DNA of 64,000 nucleotides from Thalassococcus halodurans (GTDB lineage: Bacteria; Pseudomonadota; Alphaproteobacteria; Rhodobacterales; Rhodobacteraceae). A model generated the notes under the pieces. That model was not told the DNA's origin. It worked only from the letters and a program-made list of their open reading frames with translations, and did not search any database. Where the stretch lies: positions 870,501 through 934,500 of the forward strand of contig NZ_FNUZ01000002.1 of assembly GCF_900108225.1 (NCBI RefSeq), in the 5' to 3' direction. How positions within the stretch are numbered: position 1 is the first letter of the stretch; every line of letters starts with the position of its first letter. The translations under genes and the position numbers were made by a program. This document shows, one piece after another, positions 7,456 to 14,553 of this stretch.

Positions 7456-8172
7456 CTACTGGACGATCTCGAACACCATCGAAACGGATGCCGATAGCGC
7501 GCTTTCACCAGCCGCGATCGGCACCGCATCTGCGGCCATTCGCATTTCGGCGACAGGCATGGGCACGGGACGAAAACCACCCTGTTCGCTCAGGCTGATC
7601 ACACGGCCCAATGTCACGCCGGCAGCTTCGGCGTACAACTCGGCTTTGGCACGGGCATCGGCAACGGCTTTGCGGCGGGCCTCGTCCATCATCGCATCCG
7701 TATCTTCAAAGCCAAAGTTAAGGCCGTACATCTGGTTCGCACCTTCGCCCGTTACGGCCCCCAGAACGGCACCCAAACGATCAAGGTCACGAACGCGCAC
7801 GGTGACACGGTTCGATGCCTCGAACCCGACGATCAAGGGCGCCTCATTGCCTGAGTTGTTCCGCGTATAAATCGGGTTCAGCGACAAATCAGAGGTCTGG
7901 ACGTCGCGCGCTTCGATGTCGAATTCTTCCAGCTTTGCCAGAATATCCGCCCCCACTGCCGATGTCTGGTCCAGCGCGTCGCTGGCTGTTTCAGCCTGCG
8001 CACGAACACCCAGCGTGATGGTCGCCATGTCAGGAACAGCAGTCGCGACGCCTTCGCCTGATACGCTGAGCCGCGCGGCGATATCGTTTTCATCTGCGAT
8101 AACGGGGCTGTTCCACGCCAGAAAAGGCAATGCAACAAGGGATACGACGGTCAATGCGCGTACAAGCTTCAT
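7456..8172 (-). CDS. Periplasmic SIMPL-domain protein (DUF541)
   Basis: 238 residues with a signal peptide (MKLVRALTVVSLVALPFLAWNS, probable cleavage near VIA-DEN) and one SIMPL domain: RLSVSGEGVATAVPDMATITLGV at the start, GVRAQAETASDAL, then FEDTDAMMDEARRKAVADARAKAELYAEAAGVTLGRV. SIMPL proteins are secreted or periplasmic and of poorly defined role, with links to stress tolerance. The start at 8172 is set by GGAGAC five bases upstream and by the signal peptide; the open frame to 8265 is ignored. Convergent with the ribbon-helix-helix gene and divergent from the large gene at 8339. Confidence 0.88.
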   Translation of the reverse strand: MKLVRALTVVSLVALPFLAWNSPVIADENDIAARLSVSGEGVATAVPDMATITLGVRAQAETASDALDQTSAVGADILAKLEEFDIEARDVQTSDLSLNPIYTRNNSGNEAPLIVGFEASNRVTVRVRDLDRLGAVLGAVTGEGANQMYGLNFGFEDTDAMMDEARRKAVADARAKAELYAEAAGVTLGRVISLSEQGGFRPVPMPVAEMRMAADAVPIAAGESALSASVSMVFEIVQ

Positions 8173-8338
8173 ATGAAGTCTCCAAAATATGTGACCTAAG
8201 CCGATCACCCTATCAACATGGCAAGCCACTTGAATGGCTTCAAGCGAGCGATATTTCGTCGGCAAACCTTTGCTTTATTGTGTGCTGACACGCAGTTGCG
8301 ACTCCCCTCGGACAAACGCTGATGGTAAAGACACGTTC

Positions 8339-10945
8339 ATGAAACCGGATTTTGCACTTAATCTGTCTTTTGACGGCATTACGCTTTTAAAGCGGGTTGC
8401 TGGCGGCTGGGCCGAGCTCGGCACAGCTGGCTTTGACGGCGACCTTAGCGCAGCGATGGATGGGCTTCGCGAACAGGCTGACGCAACAGACAACAACGGC
8501 GTCGCGGTTAAACTGATCGTGCCGAATGACCAGATCAAATATCTGTCTATCCAAAGCGACGGCAACGTCGCTGACGCTCAGGTTGAAGCGGCCCTTGACG
8601 GCGCGACGCCCTATGCGGTGGACCAACTCGATTTTGACTGGGTTGAAAAATCCGGACAGGTCCAGATTGCGGCGGTCGCCCGTGACACATTGGAAGAGGC
8701 CGAAGTCTTTGCTGTAGAGCATGGATTTGCTCCGGCATCCTTCGTGGCCGTCCCCCCCAACGGATCGTTCAACCGCGAAGTTTTCTTTGGCCAACCAGAA
8801 AGCTGGCGCGGCGCGGTTCAGACGCCGGAAAAGCAGGCGATCAAGATCGTCCCGATGCCAGAGCCTACCCCAGAGCCAGAGCCCCTGCCTGAACGAGAGC
8901 CCGAGATCGCGCCAGAACCCGAAGTGGCAACGGCCCCGCAAACCGAACCCAAAGCAGAAGAGCTCGCGGCCCAGACCGAGCCGGAACCAGCTGATCCAGT
9001 TGCCGAGGTGTCCGCCCCTGAAACAATCGATGCCGTCGACGAAGCCATTGAAGAACCGGCTGCAATTGCGGCTGAAGAAACAGGCCCGCAGGTCTTTTCC
9101 TCAATTCGCACCCCCGCACAGGCAGCACCGCTGCGCGTGACCGACGGCCAAATCCCCGACGCTGCCGCCCCGAAACTGGGCGCGGCGACGCAGTCGACGG
9201 ACACACCTGGCGCAGCCCCCAAGATCGAGACCAAGCTTTCGGCACCAGCGCGGATCACCCCGATCCCTGCAGCCATCAGCGCAGGCACGGCACCGCCGGT
9301 TGTTCCTGCATCGATCGACCGGCTGGACGCGCCCACGGAAAAGAAACTTGAAACAACGCCGGACGCGGCTGGCGAAAGCCTGTCCAAACCGCGCCCCGCG
9401 CCGGTTGAACCTGCCGTTGAAACGCCTCCCTCAAAGGGCTTTTTCACAAGGCGTTCCAAATCCACGCCTCCGCCCGAGGTCAGCGCGCCCGCATCCGTTG
9501 CCGTGGCAGACACCGCAACAGACATTCCGGCGGCGAAACCGTCTCGCAAAGACAAAAAGCAGAAAGCACGGATCGACGCGGACGAACGCCAGAAGATGAC
9601 AATCTTCGGCGCACGCGAGGAAGAGGTAAAGGTTGGCGGCAAACCCCGCTTCCTGGGCCTGATGCTGACAACGCTTTTGTTGTTGTTCCTTGCTGGCGTG
9701 GCCGCTTGGGCTTCGGTTTTTCTGGACGACGGTCTGGTACGTTTCTTCCGTAGCGAAGACACGCAAGTGGCGGCCCTACCCGACGTACCGCTGACAGAAG
9801 AAGCCGTTGATCTGCAGCAGGATGCCCAACCGGCGGAAGAAGAGGTCATCGAACTGGCTGCGCTGACGCAACCGGATGCGACCCTCACCGATCTTTCACA
9901 GGATAACGAAGAGCTATCCTCGGCCCTGTCGCAACCGATCGAAATGGTTCCGCTGACCGAGGAAGAGGCAGAGGCCACCTATGCTGCAACCGGCATCTGG
10001 CTGCGCGGGCCTGCAATGCCGGCCCTGATCAGCACGCGGTCGGCTGACGATGTTTATGCCCCGTCGATTGATCCCAACGTCGGACAATTCGATGCAGTCG
10101 CCCTTCCCGCCTCTGTCGCACAAGAGCCGCTGTCCTTTGACACGCCAATGTCGCCCCTGCCAGCGGGGACAGTCTTTGCCTTGGATCAACGCGGGTTGGT
10201 GATCGCGACACTGGAAGGATCGTTAAATCCTGACGGGGTCCGCATCTTTTCCGGCAAACCTCCGGCTGTTCCGCCCATTCGTGGCGCAAATGGACAAATT
10301 CTTGTGCCTTCCACGCCTGACACAGGCGACACTGCGGCGGAAGGCACACAGGAAGCCGCACTTGAACCTTTAACCGAAACTCTCAGACGCCTTCAGGGCC
10401 TGTCACCCGTCCGCCCCAATGCACGCCCGACAGACCTGATCGAACAGAACGAACGCGCCAACAACGCAGGCCGCACACTGTCCGAGCTGGCCAAACTGCG
10501 CCCCATGGCGCGCCCGAATTCCCCCCAGCAAGACGCCGAAGATGACATTACCGCAACCGCACAAGCGGTGGTAGCGTCCTTGCACCCGATGCCCCGCCCC
10601 CGCGACATCGCCTCGATCGTATCGAAATCCCAACGCACCGAACCGGAACCGCAACAAGTTGCCTCTGTTGCGCCGAAAACCGTTAAACCGGTCGCCCCGT
10701 CCAGTGGTTCTGTGGCCAAGGACGCGACGGTGAAAAACGCGTTGAACCTGCGCAAGATCAATCTGATCGGCGTTTATGGACAACCGTCCGACCGCCGCGC
10801 GCTGGTCCGTTTGTCCAACGGTGAATACAAAAAGGTCAAAGTTGGTGACCGGATCGATGGCGGACGCGTGTCGGCGATTGGCGAAAACCAACTGCGCTAC
10901 ACCAAAGGTGGCCGCAACATCACGCTCCAGATGCCGAAGGGCTGA
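8339..10945 (+). CDS. Large single-pass protein with GspL/PilM-like N-terminus and PilP/GspC-like C-terminus
   Basis: 868 residues; no characterised homologue recognised. Residues 1-165 (MKPDFALNLSFDGITLLKR, VAVKLIVPNDQIKYLSI, ALDGATPYAVDQLDFDWVEK) resemble the actin-like cytoplasmic domain of GspL/PilM. Residues about 170-415 are low complexity, rich in Pro, Glu and Ala. A single membrane helix follows near residue 440 (FLGLMLTTLLLLFLAGVAAW). The periplasmic part contains repeated RPMARPN / PMPRPRD-type linkers and ends with NLRKINLIGVYGQPSDRRALV and GEYKKVKVGDRIDGGRVSAIG, which looks like the PilP/GspC homology region. I infer a self-contained inner-membrane scaffold; such proteins are sometimes mislabelled as translation initiation factor because of the Pro/Glu-rich linker. 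Start at 8339 chosen over the open frame from 8234. Confidence 0.6.
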   Translation: MKPDFALNLSFDGITLLKRVAGGWAELGTAGFDGDLSAAMDGLREQADATDNNGVAVKLIVPNDQIKYLSIQSDGNVADAQVEAALDGATPYAVDQLDFDWVEKSGQVQIAAVARDTLEEAEVFAVEHGFAPASFVAVPPNGSFNREVFFGQPESWRGAVQTPEKQAIKIVPMPEPTPEPEPLPEREPEIAPEPEVATAPQTEPKAEELAAQTEPEPADPVAEVSAPETIDAVDEAIEEPAAIAAEETGPQVFSSIRTPAQAAPLRVTDGQIPDAAAPKLGAATQSTDTPGAAPKIETKLSAPARITPIPAAISAGTAPPVVPASIDRLDAPTEKKLETTPDAAGESLSKPRPAPVEPAVETPPSKGFFTRRSKSTPPPEVSAPASVAVADTATDIPAAKPSRKDKKQKARIDADERQKMTIFGAREEEVKVGGKPRFLGLMLTTLLLLFLAGVAAWASVFLDDGLVRFFRSEDTQVAALPDVPLTEEAVDLQQDAQPAEEEVIELAALTQPDATLTDLSQDNEELSSALSQPIEMVPLTEEEAEATYAATGIWLRGPAMPALISTRSADDVYAPSIDPNVGQFDAVALPASVAQEPLSFDTPMSPLPAGTVFALDQRGLVIATLEGSLNPDGVRIFSGKPPAVPPIRGANGQILVPSTPDTGDTAAEGTQEAALEPLTETLRRLQGLSPVRPNARPTDLIEQNERANNAGRTLSELAKLRPMARPNSPQQDAEDDITATAQAVVASLHPMPRPRDIASIVSKSQRTEPEPQQVASVAPKTVKPVAPSSGSVAKDATVKNALNLRKINLIGVYGQPSDRRALVRLSNGEYKKVKVGDRIDGGRVSAIGENQLRYTKGGRNITLQMPKG

Positions 10946-10962
10946 GCATTACTTCAGCCCTT
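10937..10962 (+). terminator. Hairpin overlapping the stop codon of the large gene
   Basis: Perfect 9-bp stem AAGGGCTGA/TCAGCCCTT whose left arm contains the TGA stop. Only three T follow, so termination strength is uncertain. Confidence 0.45.
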
Positions 10963-11055
10963 TGATCGTCCCTGCGCTGATTTAGCCGCCGAAACGGCTT
11001 GCCTCTGGCCTGAAATTCTCCATCCTGAAACGAACTACGAAATTTCGGGCACGTG

Positions 11056-12921
11056 ATGGAAACCTTCCTTTCTCAAGCATCTATTTACCTTCTGGCAGCA
11101 CTTATTGCCGTACCGATCGCCTCTCGGCTGGGGCTGGGATCTGTCCTTGGCTATCTGGCCGCAGGTATCCTGATCGGACCGGTTTTCGGGCTGGTCACAG
11201 CATCCTCGGACCTACAGCACTTTGCCGAATTCGGTGTTGTGATGATGCTGTTCCTGATCGGGCTCGAGCTTGAACCCCGCACGCTGTGGGACATGCGCCA
11301 TAAGCTGCTGGGGTTGGGTGGTTTGCAGATCGTCCTGACCATGGCCGCGGTCACAGCCGCCAGCATGATGCTAGGACTGGCTTGGGAAACAGCGATTGCG
11401 GTGGGCATGATCCTCGCGCTGTCCTCGACAGCGATTGTCCTTCAGACGCTGACGGAAAAGGGCCTGATCCAGACAGCTGGCGGCAGGTCGACCTTCTCGG
11501 TCCTTCTGACACAAGACATCGCCGTCATTCCCATGCTGGTGCTTCTGCCCCTGCTCGCCGGTCCCACAGTTCTAAGCTTTGGTCCCGACGGGTCCATCAC
11601 CCGCGATCTTGAGGATGCAGCACATCATAGCATGTCGCTGGTCGAAGGCCTGCCCGGCTGGGGCGTGGCACTGGTGACCTTAGGGGTGATCGGCGCCATT
11701 ATTCTGGGGGGCGTTTACCTTGTCGGCCCGCTCTTCCGCTTTATTCACAGCGCACACCTGCGTGAGATGTACACAGCGCTGGCCTTGTTGATCGTGATCG
11801 GCATCGCCTTTCTGATGATCCTTGTGGGAATTTCGCCCGCTTTGGGCACATTTCTGGCAGGCGTCGTTCTGGCGAACAGCGAATTCCGCCACGAACTGGA
11901 ATCCGACATTCAACCGTTCAAAGGGCTTTTGCTGGGCCTGTTCTTTATCACGGTTGGTGCGGGCATCAGTTTTGAAACCCTCTTTGCCGATCCCCTGACA
12001 CTGACGGCCCTTGCCCTTGGGCTGATGTTCCTCAAGGGCATCATCCTGTTCATTCTGGGCAAAGCGTTCGGCCTGAAAGACCGCGACGAATGGCTGTTTA
12101 CGCTTGGCTTGGCGCAGGCGGGTGAATTCGGCTTTGTCCTGATCTCCTTCTCACTCACTCAGGGCGTGTTGACGCCTGCGCTGTCGGAAATCCTGCTGTT
12201 GGTCATTGCCCTGTCGATGTTGCTGACACCGCTGTTCTTTATCTTCTTCGAGCTTCTGACGCGCAGCATGGGCGACACCGAAGAAACGCAGCCCCATGAT
12301 GAAATCGACGACACCGCGCCTGTGATCATCGCTGGCGTGGGCCGCTTCGGCCAGATTGTGAACCGCATGGTGCAAAGCACCGGATTTAAAACGGTGGTCA
12401 TGGACCACAACATGCAAACCATTCAGTTGATGCGACGCTTCGGATTCAAGGGATTCTTTGGCGATCCCACACGACCCGAGCTTTTGCATGCAGCGGGTCT
12501 GGACACCGCCAAGGTTCTTGTCGTCGCTTTGGACAGCCCGCAGTCGACAAACCGGCTGGTGGCCTATGCACGGAAAACCCGTGGCGACGACCTGCACATC
12601 ATCGCCCGCGCCCGCAACCGCACCCACGTATACGAGCTCTATCAAGCCGGTGCGGATGACATCGTACGCGAGATGTTTGACAGTTCTATCCGTGCAGGTC
12701 GCTATGTGCTCGAGAACATCGGCCTGACGGAATACGAAGCCGCCGAGGCGCAGAAGACATTCTTCCACCACGACCGTATGACTGTCCGCGAACTGGCCAA
12801 GGTCTGGGATCCGAACATCGCGCCCGAGGACAACCAAGCCTATATCGAACGCGCCAAAGAGCTTGAGAAAGACTTGGAAACCGCCCTTTTGTCGGCGCTA
12901 CACAGCACCTCGGCCAAATAG
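11056..12921 (+). CDS. Monovalent cation:proton antiporter of the Kef type (CPA2)
   Basis: About 621 residues. The N-terminal 380 residues form a CPA2 exchanger domain with many hydrophobic helices and the family motifs LGSVLGYLAAGILIGP, MLFLIGLELEP, ALSSTAIVLQTLTEKG and GLAQAGEFGFVL. Residues about 415-535 form a TrkA-N/RCK nucleotide-binding domain (VIIAGVGRFGQIVNRMV with the GxGxxG motif, then FKTVVMDHN). This combination is that of KefB/KefC potassium-efflux systems gated by ligand binding to the RCK domain. No KefF/KefG ancillary gene is adjacent. ATG at 11056 preferred; a GTG one codon upstream is equivalent. Confidence 0.9.
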   Translation: METFLSQASIYLLAALIAVPIASRLGLGSVLGYLAAGILIGPVFGLVTASSDLQHFAEFGVVMMLFLIGLELEPRTLWDMRHKLLGLGGLQIVLTMAAVTAASMMLGLAWETAIAVGMILALSSTAIVLQTLTEKGLIQTAGGRSTFSVLLTQDIAVIPMLVLLPLLAGPTVLSFGPDGSITRDLEDAAHHSMSLVEGLPGWGVALVTLGVIGAIILGGVYLVGPLFRFIHSAHLREMYTALALLIVIGIAFLMILVGISPALGTFLAGVVLANSEFRHELESDIQPFKGLLLGLFFITVGAGISFETLFADPLTLTALALGLMFLKGIILFILGKAFGLKDRDEWLFTLGLAQAGEFGFVLISFSLTQGVLTPALSEILLLVIALSMLLTPLFFIFFELLTRSMGDTEETQPHDEIDDTAPVIIAGVGRFGQIVNRMVQSTGFKTVVMDHNMQTIQLMRRFGFKGFFGDPTRPELLHAAGLDTAKVLVVALDSPQSTNRLVAYARKTRGDDLHIIARARNRTHVYELYQAGADDIVREMFDSSIRAGRYVLENIGLTEYEAAEAQKTFFHHDRMTVRELAKVWDPNIAPEDNQAYIERAKELEKDLETALLSALHSTSAK

Positions 12922-12935
12922 GTTACGGCGGAATC

Positions 12936-12966
12936 AAAAAAGGCCGCGCTGTCGCACGGCCTTTTC
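12936..12966. terminator. Bidirectional terminator between the antiporter gene and carD
   Basis: Stem AAAAGGCCG (12938-12946) / CGGCCTTTT (12957-12965) with a 10-base loop, flanked by A on the left and T on the right, so it can terminate the two convergent genes. Confidence 0.8.
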
Positions 12967-12985
12967 AATCTTATCGAAGCAAAGC

Positions 12986-13495
12986 TTACGCCGCGCGGGA
13001 CACCAGCACGTCGTCCACCTGCTTTGCGGCTGCGACTTCGTCACCACCAGAGACGGCCGCCACTTCGCGTGTCAGACGCTCAAGCGCCGCTTCATAAAGC
13101 TGACGTTCGGAATAGCTCTGCTCGCGCTGGTCGTCAGCACGGTGCAGGTCGCGAACAACCTCGGCAATCGCGATCAGATCGCCCGAGTTGATCTTCTGTT
13201 CGTATTCCTGAGCACGACGCGACCACATTGCGCGCTTGACCTTGGCTTTGCCTTTCAGCGTTTTCATCGCCGCGTTCACAACGTCGGGCGACGACAGGGA
13301 CCGCATACCAATTTCGGTCGCTTTGTGCGTGGGCACACGCAGGGTCATTTTGTCTTTTTCAAAAGAGATAACAAACAGTTCCAGCGACATGCCGGCGACT
13401 TCCTGCTCTTCGATCGACATGATCTGGCCTACGCCATGCGCAGGGTAGACAACGTAGTCGTTCGGGCGGAATTCGGACTTTTTTGTTTTGGTCAT
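12986..13495 (-). CDS. carD: CarD/CdnL family transcriptional regulator
   Basis: 169 residues. The N-terminal 60 residues (FRPNDYVVYPAHGVGQIMSIEEQEVAGMSLELFVI) form the RNA-polymerase-interacting Tudor-like domain shared by CarD, CdnL and the transcription-repair coupling factor; the helical C-terminus (KRAMWSRRAQEYEQKINSGDL, QSYSERQLYEAALERL) contacts promoter DNA at the edge of the open complex. CdnL proteins stabilise open complexes, especially at rRNA promoters. Divergent or free-standing relative to neighbours; its upstream 287-bp spacer (13496-13782) contains an inverted repeat AGATCA-GT-TGATCT at 13587-13600 and no gene that I can support. Confidence 0.93.
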   Translation of the reverse strand: MTKTKKSEFRPNDYVVYPAHGVGQIMSIEEQEVAGMSLELFVISFEKDKMTLRVPTHKATEIGMRSLSSPDVVNAAMKTLKGKAKVKRAMWSRRAQEYEQKINSGDLIAIAEVVRDLHRADDQREQSYSERQLYEAALERLTREVAAVSGGDEVAAAKQVDDVLVSRAA

Positions 13496-13586
13496 TCAGG
13501 CTTCCTCAGGTATCCACCTACGTCCTTAGACGACAACAAAGACGACCGGAAAACATAGATTTTCCGCCCGTCTGATTTCAGTTGTC

Positions 13587-13600
13587 AGATCAGTTGATCT
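13587..13600. repeat. Short inverted repeat in the carD upstream region
   Basis: AGATCA-GT-TGATCT, perfect 6-bp arms, 92 bases upstream of the carD ATG. Could be an operator; no factor recognised. Confidence 0.3.
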
Positions 13601-13721
13601 CGGGTGCAGCTAACCCGTTCGTATGTGACAAAGGTGATTTCATATCCGTGGCAAAGTATACCACAAAATCAGCGCCTATGATAGCGGCAGCTAAAAAGGC
13701 AAAAAGCGCCAAGTATTCATA

Positions 13722-13744
13722 GCCTTACGCCAAAAGGCGAAGGC
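13722..13744 (-). terminator. Hairpin downstream of fdxA
   Basis: GCCTT-A-CGCC/GGCG-AAGGC with loop AAAA, one bulged base, about 40 bases after the fdxA stop. No long T run on the minus strand, so only a possible terminator. Confidence 0.35.
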
Positions 13745-13782
13745 TGATCCTGCTTGCTCGACGCGGCTTGCCGAATCGGGCG

Positions 13783-14121
13783 TTAACCGCCCTCACCGGG
13801 TGCTTCAGAGAAGTACTTCTCAAGCTTGCCGGCTTCGCCGTCACGCTCTTCAGCTTCGGGCAGCGGGTCTTTCTTGGTGATAATAACGGGCCAGAGTTCC
13901 GAGTATTTACGGTTGAATTCTACCCACTTCTCGGCGTCCGCATCGGTGTCGGGGCGGATCGCGTCAGCGGGGCATTCCGGTTCGCATACACCACAGTCGA
14001 TACATTCGTCGGGATGAATGACCAGCATATTCTCGCCTTCGTAAAAGCAGTCTACTGGGCAAACTTCCACACAGTCGGTGTATTTACATGCGATGCAATT
14101 GTCATTGACGATGTAAGTCAT
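13783..14121 (-). CDS. fdxA: Ferredoxin, FdxA (7Fe-8S type)
   Basis: 112-residue electron carrier. The first 40 residues carry two cluster-binding motifs, [14 protein letters not shown] and [12 protein letters not shown], and the pattern with an extended first motif, plus the roughly 70-residue C-terminal extension ([15 protein letters not shown]), is that of Azotobacter-FdI-like ferredoxins with one [3Fe-4S] and one [4Fe-4S] cluster. Lies 51 bases downstream of the S4-protein gene on the same strand; the order helicase, S4 protein, ferredoxin, CarD is common in Rhodobacterales. Confidence 0.95.
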   Translation of the reverse strand: MTYIVNDNCIACKYTDCVEVCPVDCFYEGENMLVIHPDECIDCGVCEPECPADAIRPDTDADAEKWVEFNRKYSELWPVIITKKDPLPEAEERDGEAGKLEKYFSEAPGEGG

Positions 14122-14172
14122 TCTCTCGGGTCCGTCATTTTGTCTGAGAGACAGCTAGAACAAGCTGCCAGA

Positions 14173-14553
14173 TCATTCAAGCGCATCACGGAGAGATTGA
14201 TCAATAAGTCTACGGTCGCGCTTTGTCGGTCGCCCCTTGCCCTCATATTTAGGCGCTGCCGGTGCGCGCTCTTTGGGTTTTGGGGGATCCAGATCGTCGT
14301 ACAGCGCCTGCGCTTCGGGGGCTGGCCCGCGCCGTTCACCCAAGGCCACGACACGGATCACACGAACGTCTTTTGCTTGGGGAAAGGTAAGGACATCGCC
14401 AGCGGTCACCTGAACCGCGGGTTTGGCGATCGACAGGCTGTTCACCCGGACATGTCCGGATGAAACCACTTTGGCGGCAAGGCTGCGCGTCTTGAAGAAA
14501 CGCGCATGCCAAAGCCATTTATCGATACGGATTTTGGCAGGTGTCTCGGACAC
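14173..14553 (-). CDS. S4 RNA-binding domain protein (HslR-like)
   Basis: 126 residues. Residues 8-65 form an S4 domain (IRIDKWLWHARFFKTRSLAAKVVSSGHVRVN), as in Hsp15/HslR, which recycles 50S subunits carrying a stalled peptidyl-tRNA; the C-terminus is basic (GRPTKRDRRLIDQ). The start codon is GTG at 14553, directly abutting the TAA stop of the upstream helicase gene (TAAGTG), so translation is very likely coupled. Confidence 0.88.
   Translation of the reverse strand: MSETPAKIRIDKWLWHARFFKTRSLAAKVVSSGHVRVNSLSIAKPAVQVTAGDVLTFPQAKDVRVIRVVALGERRGPAPEAQALYDDLDPPKPKERAPAAPKYEGKGRPTKRDRRLIDQSLRDALE

Noticed and set aside
8818-9978. 386-residue Ser/Ala/Gly-rich frame opposite the large GspL-like gene
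   Set aside because: Low-complexity antisense reading of the PE-rich linker; no start signal or family match.
12863-13558. 231-residue plus-strand frame over carD
   Set aside because: It reads antisense through carD and the shared terminator.
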